From the NCBI RefSeq assembly GCF_001704415.2, contig NC_030819.1, positions 35,024,575 to 35,088,574 on the forward strand: DNA of 64,000 nt, written 5' to 3'. Made by a program: the position numbers and the translations under genes. The notes below the pieces were generated by a model. It saw only the letters and a program-made list of their open reading frames with translations. It was not told the DNA's origin and did not search any database. The stretch comes from Capra hircus. Lineage: Eukaryota > Chordata > Mammalia > Artiodactyla > Bovidae. Each line of letters opens with the position of its first letter. Positions within the stretch are counted from its first letter, which is position 1. Below, piece by piece: positions 45,032 through 57,118 of this stretch.

Positions 45032-47228
45032 AGGTTGGTCATAAATTTTTTCACAAGGAATAAGTGTCTTTTAATTTCAGGGCTACAGTCACCATCTGCG
45101 GTGATTTTGTAACCCCCCAAAATAAACTTGGCCACTGTTTCCCCATCTATTTGCCTTGAAGTGATGGGACTGGGTGCCATGATCTTAGTTTTCTGAATGT
45201 TGAGCTTTAAGCCAACTTTTTCACTCTCCACTTTCACTTTCAAGAGGCTCTTTAGTTCTTCTTCACTTTCTGCCATAAGGGTGGTGTTATCTGCATATCT
45301 GCGGTTATTGATATTTCTCCTGGCAATCTTGATTCCAGCTTGTGCTTCTTCCAGCCTAGCATTTCTCATGATGCACTCTGCATATAAGTTAAATAAACAG
45401 GATGACAATATATAGACTTGATGTACTCCTTTTCCTATTTGGAACCAGTCTGTTGTTCCGTGTCCAGTTCTAACTGTTGCTTCCTGACCTGCATACAGGT
45501 TTCTCAGGAGGCATGTCAGGTGGTCTGGTATTCCCATCTCTTTCAGAGTTTCCCACAGTTTTCTGTGATCCACACAGTCAAAGGCTTTGGCATAGTCAAT
45601 AAAGCAGAAGTAGATGTTTTTCTGGAACTCTCTTGCTTTTTCCATGATCCAGTGGATGTTAGCAATTTGATCTCTGGTTCCTCTACCTTTTCTAAAACAA
45701 GCTTGAACATCTGGAAGTTCACAGCTCACATATCGTTGAAGCCTGGCTTGGAAAATTTTGAGCATTAATTTACTAGTGTGTGAGATGAGTGCAGTTGTGC
45801 CATGGTTTGAGCATTCTTTGGCATTGCCTTTCTTTGGAATTGGAATGAAAACTGACCTTTTCCAGTCCTGTGGCCACTGCTGAGTTTTCCAAATTTGCTG
45901 GCATGTTGAGTGCAGCACTTTCACAGCATCATCTTTCAGGATTTGAAATAGCTCAACTAGAATTCCATCACCTCCATTAACTTTGTTCATAGTGATGCTT
46001 CCTAAGACCCACTTGACTTCACATTCCAGGATGTCTGGCTCTAGGTGAGTAATCACACCATCATGATTATCTGGGTTGTGAAGATCTTTTTTGTACAGTT
46101 CTTCTGTGTATTCTTGCCACCTCTTCTTAATATCTTCTGCTTCTGTTAGGTCCATCCATTTCTGTCCTTTATTGTACTCATCTTTGTATGAAATGTTCCC
46201 TTGGTATCTCTAATTTTCTTGAAGAGATCTCTAGTCTTTCCCATTTTACTGTTTTCCTGTATTTCTTTGCATTGATCACTAACGAGGCTTTCTTATCTCT
46301 CTTTGTTATTCTTTGGAACTCTGCATTCAAATGGGTATATCTTTCCTTTTCTCCTTTGCTTTTCACTTCTCTTCATTTCACAGATATTTGTACAGCCTCC
46401 TCAGACAGCCATTTTGCATTTTTGCATTTATTTTTCTTGGCCTTGGTCTTGAACCCTGTCTCCTGTACAATTTCCCGAAACTCCATCCATAGTTCATCTG
46501 CCACTCTATCAGATCTAGTCCTTAAATCTATTTCTTACTTCCACAGTATAATCATAAGGGATATGATTTAGGTCATACCTCAATGATCTAGTTGTTTTCC
46601 CTACTTTCTTCAATTTAAGACTGAATTTTCCCATAAGGAGTTCATGATCTGAGCCACAGTCAGCTCCCGGTCTTGTTTTTGCTTACTGTATAGAGCTTCT
46701 CCATATTTGCCTGCAAAGAATATAATCAATGGAATTTCGGTGTTGACCACCTGGTGATGTCCATGCATAGAGTCTTCTCCTGTGTTGTTGGAAGAGGGTG
46801 TTTGCTACGACCAGTGTGTTTTCTTAGCAAAACTCTATTAGCATTTGCCCTGCTTCATTCTGTACTCCAAGGCCAAATTTGCCTGTAACTCCAGGTGTTT
46901 CTTGACTTCCTACTTTCACATTCCTGTCCCCTAAAATGAAAACAACATCTTTTTTTGGTGTTAGTTCTAGAAAGTCTTGTAGGTCTTCCTAGAACCGTTC
47001 AACTTCAGCTTCTTCAGCATTACTGGCCAGGCATAGGCTTGGATTACTGTGATATTGAATGGCTTGCCTTGGAAATGAACAGAAATTATTCTGTTGTTTT
47101 TGAGATTGCATCCAAGCACTTCAATTTGGACTCTTTTGTTGACTATGATGGCTACTCCATTTCTTCTAAGGGATTCTTGCCCACAATAGTAGATATAATG
47201 GTCATCTGAGTTAAATTCACCCATTGCA

Positions 47229-47334
47229 ACCCACTCCAGTACTCTTGCCTGCAGAATCCCATGGATGGAGGAACCTGGCGGGCTGCAGTCCACGGGGTCG
47301 CACAGAGTCAGACACGACTGAAGCGACTTAGCAG
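47229..47334 (+). mobile_element. Bov-A monomer SINE with 7-bp target-site duplication
   Basis: A single unit (ACCCACTCCAGTACTCTTGC to GAAGCGACTTAGCAG) bracketed by CATTGCA at 47222-47228 and 47335-47341. Confidence 0.92.
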
Positions 47335-47750
47335 CATTGCAGTCCATATTAGTTTGCTGATTCCTAAAATGTTGATGTTCGTTCTTGCCATCTCCTGTTT
47401 GACCACTTCCAATTTGCCTTGATTCATAGACTTAACATTCCAGGATCCTATGCAATATTGCTATTTACAGCATCAGACCTTGCTTCCATCACCAGTCACA
47501 TCCACAACTGGGTGTTGTTTTCGCTTTGGCCCCATCTCTTCATTCTTTCTGGAGTTATTTCTCCATTGATCTCCAGTAGCATATTGGGCACCTACTGACC
47601 TGGGGAGTTCAATTTTTAGTGTCTTATCTTTTTGCATTTTCATACTGTACATGGGGCTCATGTATTCAAGGAAGGAATACTGAAGTTGTTTGCCATTCCC
47701 TTCTCCAGTGGACCACATTTTGTCAGAACTCTCCAGCCTGACCCATCTGT

Positions 47751-48237
47751 CTTGGGTTTCCCTACACTGCGTGGCTGATAGTTTCATTGAGTTAGACAAG
47801 GCTGTGAGCATAGATACACCGTTTCCATAGTAAAGAGGCCATCTTAGCCCCTTTCTCAGGAGCTCAGACCTGGTTCTCTTGCACCCTGATGCGTAGGCCC
47901 TTCCCTTCCCTATTTAAACAATACTAGTTGTCTTTGTCAAATAATGGGCACCAAGGACTTCCACTCATTTCAGGAGCAACATCAAGCCCCTGCAAGAGGG
48001 AGTTACTTTATGGGTAAAAAAGCTACAAAACAAACAAAATTGACTATATGACTACCTTTCTTCAGGTTTAGGAAACAAATTGATTTCTTTCTTTTCATCA
48101 GGGTGATCACCACAGGAAACAAAGGAAGCAGTCATTAAAGGTGAGGCAGTGCCCTTAATATTCCAGGAGGCTGGGCGCTGATAAAGCAGTCACTAGAAAA
48201 GCCCATCAACAATTCTCGGGGGGTAAAAGTAGAATCT
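47751..48237. other. end of BovB, then unclassified sequence
   Basis: The first ~80 bases are probably BovB 5' sequence. The rest may continue the LTR-like DNA seen at 43.8-44.3 kb, but I cannot prove this. Confidence 0.4.
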
Positions 48238-48452
48238 GGGTCTTCCCAGGTGGCTCAGTGGTAAAGTACCTGCCTACCAATGCAGGAGACACAGGATATA
48301 CGGGTTTGATCCCTGTTCAAGAAGTTACCCTGAAGAAGGAAATGGCAACCCACTCCAGTATTCTTGTTCAGAAAATCCCAAGGACAGAGGAGCATGGTAG
48401 GCTACAGTTTATGGGCTCACAAAAGAGTTGGACACGACTGAGCAACTAAACA
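48238..48452 (+). mobile_element. Bov-tA SINE
   Basis: TCTTCCCAGGTGGCTCAGTG head, GAAGAAGGAAATGGCAACCC body, and GACACGACTGAGCAACTAAA end. Confidence 0.92.
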
Positions 48453-49509
48453 ACAAAAAGGAGGATCTGGGTCAAAAAATTTAAACTTTTTTCTTTCCCT
48501 TTGTGCTGAGTTGACTTTCACTTGCTCACAGATCACCTCCTGCAGAAGCCTCACATTCCCAGTCCTTTAGACCAGAGTTCCTGGGGAGAAATGGCTACGG
48601 TGACACCTCAGCTCCGAGGGCCACATGGAAAGACGCTGCTCAGGGTGCTGTGATTCTTGATGGTGGTCAGCGGACTGTGTGCAGAAATGATGCACCTGGC
48701 CCTGCGATCTGGGCACACAGCTACACAGCTGAGCCCACCCAGCGAGAACCCCACCCCTCTCTGCTCACATGAACCACAAGCAGCAGCCCCGTGGAGGGCT
48801 TTCAGGGGAGAGCATGTGCTCCAGAGCAAGTTCTATCAGAACAAGCCACATCTGGCAAAGGATGCTTCTTGGGGTCTGATGTGGGAGGGTGGGTAACAGA
48901 CTAGGAAGAAATCCAACCAGACTGCCCAATAAGAGAATCTGATTCTCCAAGAGACCTAGTTAAGGGAGAAGCAGCAGATTAGTTTAGAAAATTCTTACTT
49001 AATACCCATGTAGTCTGCATCATTCCCTTTAAAAGTGATGTTTACTCTTGGAAACATCTGCCTCCCCTCCTGATAGAAGCCAGGTGAGACTTTTAGACCT
49101 GCCAGTTCTATCGGGTTAAAGACATAAAGAACCAGAAATTCGAGAACCTCTCAGAGTGGGATTCTTGAGAGAAATCCATTGTCTGGGAGACCCAGGCTCA
49201 CACTAGACCCAGAAGTCAATAGCATCAGAGTGTTTTCTCCTTCAGACTTCCCCACCCTTCCTGACCTGAGCCCCAGGAAATACCCTGCCATGCTAATCTG
49301 AGGATTTAAACTCGAGATTTAGTGACTAGTCAGGGAATGGAGCCTGACTCAAGTGATGAGACCTTCATAAGGATGAGATTTTCCTATGAGGATGTATCTC
49401 CTTCAGGAGACAGGTACAGATTCATGTGAAGAGAGCAGAAGGGGGCCCTCGATTAAAATAACAGGTTCAAGAGGGATGGTGTTGCTCTGGGGATTTTCCA
49501 AAAAAGAAA
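48453..49509. other. unclassified single-copy-looking DNA
   Basis: No repeat family or exon is recognised. Open frames on both strands near 48600-48950 overlap one another and lack identifiable domains. Confidence 0.45.
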
Positions 49510-49718
49510 GAAACTGTAGTTGTTCAGTCATGTCCAACTCTTTGTGACCCCACATACTGTAGCCTGCCAGGCTCCTCTGTCCATGGAATTTTCTAGACAA
49601 GAATACTGGAGTGGGTTGCCATTTCCTTCTTCAGGGAAGCTTCCTAGCTCAGGGATCAAACCTGGGTCTCCCACATAGCAGGTAGATTCTTTACTATCTG
49701 AGCCACAAGGGAAGCCTG
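49510..49718 (-). mobile_element. Bov-tA SINE
   Basis: Reversed monomer ending with the SINE head complement GAGCCACAAGGGAAGCCT. Confidence 0.92.
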
Positions 49719-50865
49719 AAGGCTCAGTTCTTTAAGTGACTTTCCCTTTAGAATATGGAGAAAGACTATTGGAAAAACTTTAGCTATTTCCCTGCTTACT
49801 GAAGTAGATGCCTACACTTTTAAACATATACTAGTTCTTGAGTTAACTGAGACCATCCCTGCCCAGTGCAGGCTGCAATTCCAGGGAGGCTGATGGGACA
49901 GGTTGGTGAGATGCGAAAGGGGAACAGTCTCCCCATCTCCACTCACTGACCTACTGCAGAGAGAGTGTCATCCAGTCAAGTGGACTGTGACTCAGAAACT
50001 CAGGTCCTAAGAGCAGTCCAGTGAGCACAACAGAGCAGGAGGTAAGGGGAGAATTCCCCACAGTATCAGCAGTCCTGGGAAGGGCACTGAGCAGGAGGTT
50101 AGGGGGAAATTCCCCACAGTAGCAGGGAGCTCTCCTTACTGCACAGTTAGGTACATCAGGGAGAATGAATATGCCGTCTGTCACTACATCAACCAGCTGA
50201 GACATAAGCAGCCTAAAGCAGTAGTCACTTATTCATTATTCAGTACAGTTGTGAGGTCTGATGAGGCAAGGCTACTGCTAGCCTCCTGGGCTCACTCACA
50301 GGCCTGCCCACAGCCAGGGGAATATGGGCACTGGGTGTCCAGATGGGCCTCACTTCCACTGTGGGCTGAGCTGGGATGGCTGGAGGACCTGGGGTGGCCT
50401 GGTTTCTCTTCCCATGTGGCCTCTCTCCTCAGGCTTCTGACAGCTCGGTGGTCAGGGAGCGAGTCTGTCCCTGACACCCAAGCTGAGGAGTCACCTCCAA
50501 GCTGAGGTCTCCTAAATGATGAGAAGGCATCAGTGAGCAGAGAAATGGGGGAGAGGCTGGGAAGAGGGTGGAAGTTGACTTATAAGGGAGAATAACATGT
50601 ATCTATGAGGTAGAAGGAAGTATGACGCTTTCTAGAAAAACAGGAATTAGGTTAGGTTGGTTACTGCAAGTAATATAAGAAAAGAGGGGAGGTGAGTGTC
50701 AGGTCATGCAAGTTCAAGGAGCTAAGGAGTTTTTTTCTTTGTTTTTAATCCTTGTACCAAGAGTGGGAAACTGTTGAAAAGTTTTAAGCAATGGGGTGAC
50801 ATGATCTGATGTTCTCTTTAAAGAAAGAGCATGATTATGCATTTCAGGTTTTACAGGGGAACTGG
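49719..50865. other. unclassified, with a 2-copy ~58-bp direct repeat
   Basis: GAGCAGGAGGT followed by AATTCCCCACAGTA occurs at about 50032-50065 and again at 50090-50122. From 50725 a stretch with TTTTAAGCAATGGGGTGACA resembles a widespread old mammalian repeat that I cannot name. No gene is seen. Confidence 0.5.
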
Positions 50866-51081
50866 AGCAAGCTTTCTCAACCTTAGCAGGGTTGACATTT
50901 GGACCAGACAAGTCTTTGTTGATGAGGGGACCTGTGCATTGCAGGGTGTGTTGCAGCATCCCTGACCTCTACCCACTGGGTGCAGCAGTCACCTCCTCCC
51001 TCAGTCGTGACAAAAAAACTGTGTCCAGGCATTGTTGCCAAGATATCCTCGGGGAAGACAGTTCCTGGTTGAGAACCACTG
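50866..51081 (+). mobile_element. MER5A-like nonautonomous hAT element
   Basis: CTTTCTCAACCTTAGCAGGG at the left, CATCCCTGACCTCTACCCAC in the middle and GGTTGAGAACCACTG at the right are the MER5A hallmarks. The terminal inverted repeats are recognisable. Confidence 0.85.
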
Positions 51082-51523
51082 AGCTGGAATGAATGCAGGG
51101 TTTCCTCTGTTTTCCAGGAGAGAAATACTCCTCACCTGGCTTGAGTGATGGAGGTGGAGCTGAGATAAACAGATGGGACTGCAGAGACCAGGAGATGAAC
51201 TCAACAGTACTTGGATGGACAGACCCATCACAATGATCCAGTCATCAGTATTCTCTCTCTGCTTCCCTCCTTCAACATTCCACCTGCTCTAAAGAAAGAA
51301 TCTGGTCTTGTGTTGGAGATATTCAATGTTGGATGGCAAAGGATAGTATGCGGAATGTAAAGTTCTCTTTCACCCTGTTATAGTTTGTTGATGTAACATT
51401 CAAGTAGTGTCAAAGTCTGATCAAGGAATTGATTGCTCATGTAGGGTCAAAGTTTGATCAAGGAACTGATTGAAAATCAGAAAGGCAGGGCAAAAAACCC
51501 CAAAAGCTAAAAAACAACAAAAG
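51082..51523. other. unclassified, with a 2-copy ~37-bp direct repeat
   Basis: GTCAAAGTCTGATCAAGGAA and GTCAAAGTTTGATCAAGGAA occur in tandem at about 51409-51475. Part of the preceding sequence probably continues the old repeat interrupted by the MER5A. Confidence 0.45.
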
Positions 51524-51640
51524 GGACTTCCCCTGGTGACCCAGTGGTCAATCAGACTATATGCTCCCAATGCAGGAGGTACAGGTTTAATCTTATTTTC
51601 CCTGGTCGGGGAACTAAGATTCCATCTGCCACACAGTGTG
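51524..51640 (+). mobile_element. CHR-type SINE (cetartiodactyl tRNA-Glu SINE)
   Basis: ACTTCCCCTGGTGACCCAGT head and CCCAATGCAGGAGGTACAGG, then CTGGTCGGGGAACTAAGATT. This matches the older CHR family rather than Bov-tA. Confidence 0.75.
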
Positions 51641-51701
51641 ACATTACAAACCAAAAAGAGAGAGAAAGAAATAAGGTTGGTTATTCCCAGGATTGTTTGT
51701 T

Positions 51702-52008
51702 TACTTATTTTTGGCTGTGCTGGTCTTTCGGTCTTTGTTGCTTTTATGCGGCTGTCTTTGGTTGAGGAGAGCAGGGGCTGCTCTGCATTGTGGTGTGTGA
51801 GCTTCTCGTTGCAGTGACTTCCCTTGTTGCAGAGCACAGGCTCTAGGTATGTGGGCTTCAGTAGTTGCAGCACGGGCACTCAGCAGTTGTGGCACACAGG
51901 CTTGGATGTTCCACAGCATGTGGAGTCTTCCCGGACCAGGGATCGAACCTGTGTCCCCTGCATTGGCAGGTGGGTTCTTATTCACTGTACCACCAGGGAA
52001 TCATCCCA
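51702..52008 (-). mobile_element. CHR-2-type SINE
   Basis: Reversed CHR-2 with TTTTTGGCTGTGCTGGTCTT at its 3' end, the repeated GCAGTTGTGGCACACAGGCT motifs, and the tRNA-like head (GACCAGGGATCGAACCTGTG ... ACCACCAGGGAATC). Confidence 0.85.
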
Positions 52009-52191
52009 GGCTTATTTTTGAAATAGGAAAATGTAAAGGTCTGGAGAGCAAACTGAGACATGAGGGCAATGGAGCGAGGACTCTGGAATGAACTTGCTGA
52101 GGCACTGGTAGCAGACCTTAGAACATCTGTCTGCAGAGGCAACCATGTTCTTTTAAAATATAATTGTGTCCTCATTCCCTTGGTTTTTCTT

Positions 52192-53155
52192 GTTCTTATT
52201 CAGTCACTTAGTTGTGTCCAGCTCTTTGCAGCCTCATGAACTATAGCACACCAGATTCCTCTGTCCTCCACTGTCTCCTGGAGTTTGCTCAAATTCATGT
52301 CCATTTAGTCAGTGAAGATATTTAACCATCTCATCCTCTACCACCCCCTTCTCCTTTGCCTTCAGTCTTTCCCAGCATCAGGGTCTTTTCCAAGGAGACA
52401 GCTCTTCACATCAGGTGACCAAAGTATTGGCCAGTAACAATCCTTCCAATGAATATTCAGGATTGATTTTCTTTAGGATTGTCTGGCTTGATATCCTCGC
52501 TATCCAAGTGACTCTCAAAATTCTTCTTCAGACCACAATCCCAAAGCATAAGTTCTTTGGCCCTCAGCCTTCTTTATGCTCCAACTCTCACATGGATACA
52601 CGACTATGGAAAACCCAGAGCTTTGACTATATGGACCTTTGTCAGCAATGTAACATCTGCTTTTTAATACACTAGCTTTGTGATGATACCTTTTCTACCA
52701 AGGAGCATGTGTCTTAATTTCGTACCTGCAGTCACTGTCTGCATTCATTTTGGAACTCAAGAAAATAAAATTTGTTACTGCTTTCACTTTTCCTTTTCTA
52801 TTTGCCATGAAGTGATGGGATCATATACCATAATCTTAGTTTTATTCATGTTGACTTGCAAGCCAGCTTTTTCACACTCCTCTTTCACCCTCATTAAGAG
52901 ACTCTATTTCCTCTTCACTTTCTGCCATTAGAGTGGCATCGTCCACGTACCTGAGGTCATTGATAATTCTGTTGGAAATATTGATTCCAACTTGTGATCC
53001 ATTCAGCCAGGCGTTTCACATGATGTACTCCACATAGTAGATAAATAAGCAAGGTGACAATATACAGCTTTGCTGCACTCCTTTTCCAACTTTGAGCCAA
53101 TTAGTTTCACATCTGGCTCTAACTGATGCTTTTTAATCCACCTACAGGTTTCTTT
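52192..53155 (-). mobile_element. old, diverged BovB 3' third
   Basis: Recognisable BovB 3' end (CAGTCACTTAGTTGTGTCCA) back to the region complementary to the RT motif (GTACCTGAGGTCATTGATAA). It is more diverged than the other BovB copies here. Confidence 0.88.
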
Positions 53156-53837
53156 TTACACAATGAATAATAATTCTCTATACTGTGCCCACCTGTTAAG
53201 GAAATATCATGAGGAATGGTGAGTTCCCAACCCTAAAACACTGGAAATTCACCTGATCAAAGACCCTGTCCTTAGTTCTTATTTGTTCATATCCTATCAT
53301 GGGAAGTAGGTGTTTTAACTTTTTATTATGGAAATTTTCAAACATATCCAAAAGTATAATAGCACAATGAGCTTCTATGAAACAAGCTTCAACAATTATT
53401 CACATGTTGTCCATCTCATTTCATCAAACTCTCCTCTTTTGCCTCAGTGACACCAGTATTTAGCACAACTCCAAGATACATATAATTTCACCAATTGATA
53501 CTCCAATACACATTTCTAAGAGCTAAACACTTGAGAAAGATAAACACAGTACGATTATCCCTTTACTAATCACCTTAAAATCAATATCCTAGTGTGTATG
53601 GATATATATATACTCACACTCAGTACTAAATCTCAAGAACATTTAAGAAACTGACAGATGCCTGCTAAAATCTTAATGCTAGGATTTCACTACAGTTTTC
53701 TTTAGATCCATCAGCCTTTATAAGAATATGCATTTAATTCAGCATTATAATCATTTATTTATTGAACCCAAGAGGTTGTTCCAATGATCACTGCTTTCTT
53801 TTCTAAATCATCACAAGCCATTGGTTTAATACTGCAG
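53156..53837. other. AT-rich DNA, probably old L1M 3' UTR from ~53320
   Basis: TGGAAATTTTCAAACATATC and CAAGCTTCAACAATTATTCA resemble an old mammalian LINE 3' region. No coding signal is present. Confidence 0.45.
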
Positions 53838-54033
53838 TTGGGCTTCCCTTGTGGCTCAGCTGGTAAAGAATCCACCTGCCATGCAGGAGACCTGAGTTCA
53901 ATCCCTGGGTTGGGAAGATCTCCTGGAGAAGGGAAAGGCTACCCACTCAAGTACCCTGACCTAGAGAATTCAATGGACTATATCCATGGAGTCCCAAAGA
54001 GCCCGACATGACTGAGCCACTTTCACTTTCTTT
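53838..54033 (+). mobile_element. Bov-tA SINE
   Basis: GGCTTCCCTTGTGGCTCAGC head and AATCCCTGGGTTGGGAAGAT, then CCGACATGACTGAGCCACTT. Confidence 0.92.
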
Positions 54034-54221
54034 CACACTTTCTTTGGAATTTTACATGAGGGCAGTTTCTGGAATGATTTATTTCTTCCCTTTGAAACAC
54101 TGGATAAAGAGCTTCAGTCTTTTCTTGATACAACTCCTTTTCTTTTGTCATTATTATGCAATAAGCTAATGAGATAATTTTCCACCCAACAAATGGAGTC
54201 AGATAATAAACATCAGTTTGA

Positions 54222-54440
54222 GGGTTTCCCTGTGGTTCAGATGGTTAAGAATCTGCCTTCAATGTGGGAGACCTGGGTTTGATCCCTGGGATTGGGACGA
54301 TCCCTTGGAAAAGGTAATGACGACCCACTCTAGTCTTCTTTCCTGGAGAATCCATGGACAGAGAAGCGTGGCAGGCTACAGTCCATGGGGTCACAAAGAG
54401 TAGGACATGACTGAGTGACTAATACTTTTACTTTCACTTT
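54222..54440 (+). mobile_element. Bov-tA SINE
   Basis: GGTTTCCCTGTGGTTCAGAT head, GATCCCTGGGATTGGGACGA, then AGGACATGACTGAGTGACTA and a T/C-rich end. 54034-54221 between the two SINEs is unclassified. Confidence 0.92.
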
Positions 54441-54993
54441 GAGGAGAGATAAGAACGTACCAAAGACCTGCAGTATATTGGGAGGGGCTGCCGGTGACAG
54501 GGAGGTCAGGGGCCAACAAAGGTACATTTTCCTCCGTCACAGGTGTAGGGGATCTGCTTCTGGTGAAATGCTGTGATGTTTGCCTTTTCTGTGTGTTAAG
54601 TGCCCCACACCCTAGTTTAAAAGTGAGATAAGAAACTAAGCAACACCTCAGACCCTCCTGCCTTTTCCATACTCCCTGTTCTCCCCTTGTCCTCCTGAGT
54701 GAAGTTACTCAACTATCTAGGGATAAGCTTTTAAACAACAAAAAAGATGGCTTAAGAAAATTTCAGCTCTGAGACAGAACTCTGTGGAGCCCTGAATGCA
54801 TATGAGAGGAAATCCAAGGGCAAGTACAAGAGCAGAGGGAATGGAAGGGTGGAGGTGCTGGGGGCAAGGCAGAAGGAGGACTGGCTGTGGGACCAGAGGA
54901 CACATTCATCTCACCCTCCTCCCCACCTCTCAGTCACGGGCTCACTCAACAGTCATGGGGCTGGGGATGGAGACACGATAAACCTTCTCCTCC
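54441..54993. other. unclassified single-copy-looking DNA
   Basis: No repeat, exon or conserved motif recognised. Purine-rich near 54830-54890. Confidence 0.45.
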
Positions 54994-57118
54994 TCTCAGT
55001 TCAATTCAGTCACTCAGTCCTGTCTGACTCTTTGCAACCCCATGAATTGCAGCACGCCAGGCCTCCCTGTCCATCACCAACTCCCAGAGTTCACTCAAAC
55101 TCATGTCCATCGATTCGGTGATGCCACCCAGCCATCTCATCCTCTGTCGTCCCCTTTTCCTCCTGCCCCCAACCCCTCCCAGCATCAGAGTCTTTTCCAA
55201 TGAGTCAACTCTTCATATGAGGTGGCCAGTGTACTGGAGTTTCAGCTTTAGCATCATTCCTTCCAAAGAACACCCAGGGCTGATCTCCTTCAGAATGGAC
55301 TGGTTGGATCTCCTTGCAGTCCAAGGGACTCTCAAGAGTCTTCTCCAACACCACAGTTCAAAAGCATCAATTCTTTGACACTCAGCTTTCTTCACAGTCC
55401 AACTCTCACATCCATACATGACCACTGGAAAAACCATAGCCTTGACTAGATGGACCTTTGTTGGCAAAGTAATGTCTCTGCTTTTGAATATGCTATCTAG
55501 GTTGGTCATAACTTTCCTTCCAAGGAGTAAGCATCTTTTAATTTCATGGCTGCAATCACCATCTGCAGTGATTTTAGAGGCAAAAAAAAAAATAAACTCT
55601 GACACTGTTTCCCCATCTATTTCCCATGGAGTGATGGGACCGGATGCCATGATCTTCATTTTCTGAATGTTGAGCTTTAAGCCAACTTTTTCACTCTCCT
55701 CTTTCACTTTCATCAAGAGGCTTTTTAGTTCCTTTTCACTTTCTGACATAAGGGTGGTGTCATCTGCATATCTGAGGTTATTGATATTTCTCCCAGCAAT
55801 CTTGATTCCAGCTTGTGCTTCTTCCAGCCCAGCGTTTCTCATGATGTACTCTGCATAAAAGTTAAATAAGCAAGGTCACAATACATAGCCTTGACATAAT
55901 TCTTTTCCCATTTGGAACCAGTCTGTTGTTCCATGTCCAGTTCTAACTGTTGCTTCCTGACCTGCATACAGGTTTCTCAAGAGGCAGGTTAGGTGGTCTG
56001 GTATTCCCATCTCTTTCAGAATTTCCCACAGTTTATTGTGATGCAAACAGTCAAAGGCTTGGCGTAGTCAATAAAGCAGAAGTAGATGTTTTTCTGGAAC
56101 TCTCTTGCTTTTTCCATGATCCAGCAGATGTTGGCAATTTGATCTAAAACCAGCTTGAACGTCTGGAAGTTCACGTTTCACATATTGCTGAAGCCTGGCT
56201 TGGAGCATTCTGAGCATTTCACTACTAGAGTGTGAGATGTGTGCAATTATGCAGTAGTATGAACATTCTTTGGCATTGCCTTTCTTTGGGATTGGAATCA
56301 AAACTGACCTTTTCCAGTCCTGAGGCCACTTCTGAGTTTTCCAAATTTGCTGGCATATTGAGTGCAGCACTTTCACAGCATCATCTTTCAGAATTTGAAA
56401 TAGCTCGACTGGAATTCCATCACCTCCACTAGCTTTGTTCCTAGTGATGCTTTCTAAGGCCCACTTGACTTCACATTCCAGGATGTCTTGCTCTAGGTGG
56501 GTGATCATACCATCGTGATTATCTTGGTCATGAAAATCTTTTTTGTGCAGACTTCTGTGTATTCTCGCCACCTCTTCTTAATATCTTCTGCTTCTCTTAG
56601 GTCCATATCATTTCTGTCCTTTATTGAGCCCATCTTTGCATGAAATGTTCCCTTGATATCTCTAATTTTCTTGAAGAGATCTCTATTCTTTCCCATTCTG
56701 TTGTTTTCTTTTATCTCTTTGCATTGATCGCTGAGGAAGGCTTTCTTATCTCTTCTTGCTATTCTTTGGAACTCTGCATTCAGATGCTTATATCTTTCCT
56801 TTTCTCCCTTGCTTTTCACTTCTCTTCTTTTCTCAGGTATTTGTAAGGCCTCCCCAGACAGCCATTTTGCTTTTTTGCATTTCTTTTCCATGGGGATGGT
56901 CTTGATCCTTGTCTCCTGTACAATGTCACAAACCTCCGTCCATAGTTCATCAGGCACTCTATCTATCAGATCTTGTCCCTTAAATCTATTTCTCACTTCC
57001 ACTGTATAATCATAAGGGATTTGATTTAGGTCATACCTGAATGGTCTAGTGGTTTTCCCTACTTTCTTCAGTTTAAGTCTGCATTTGGCGATAAGGAGCT
57101 CATGATCTGAGCCACGGA
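54994..57118 (-). mobile_element. BovB LINE, two-thirds length
   Basis: In reverse the element runs from the linker (MEVRNRFKGQDLIDRVPDEL near 57000) to the RT. Frames 56505-57002 and 56068-56571 overlap across frameshifts. Frame 55213-55842 carries LRYADDTTLMSESEKELKSL, so this copy keeps an intact YADD motif. It ends at the TTCAATTCAGTCACTCAGTC terminus. Confidence 0.93.

Larger units (their letters stand above)
44337..47750 (-). mobile_element. BovB LINE, near full length, with two SINE insertions
   Basis: In reverse this copy spans the 5' region (PVVDVTGDGSKV near 47475-47510), the endonuclease (SDDHYIYYCGQESLRRNG near 47200) and a long open RT-side frame at 44995-46155 (386 codons). That frame has KNIYFCFIDYAKAFDCVDHR, and the active site reads NNRRYADNTTLM, so the second Asp of YADD is Asn. 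It ends at the TGAACTGAAT terminus near 44337. SINEs are inserted at 44757-45031 and 47229-47334. The 5' limit may extend to about 47830. Confidence 0.93.

Noticed and set aside
44995..46155. 386-codon minus-strand open frame as a host RT-like gene
   Set aside because: Collinear with BovB and flanked by the rest of the same element. The active site is altered (YADN), and the frame starts and ends inside the repeat.
48600..48950. possible small gene in GC-richer DNA
   Set aside because: Overlapping frames on both strands, no splice or Kozak support and no recognisable similarity.
53838..54033. tRNA gene
   Set aside because: The A/B-box-like sequence belongs to a Bov-tA SINE. No cloverleaf or mature tRNA end is present.
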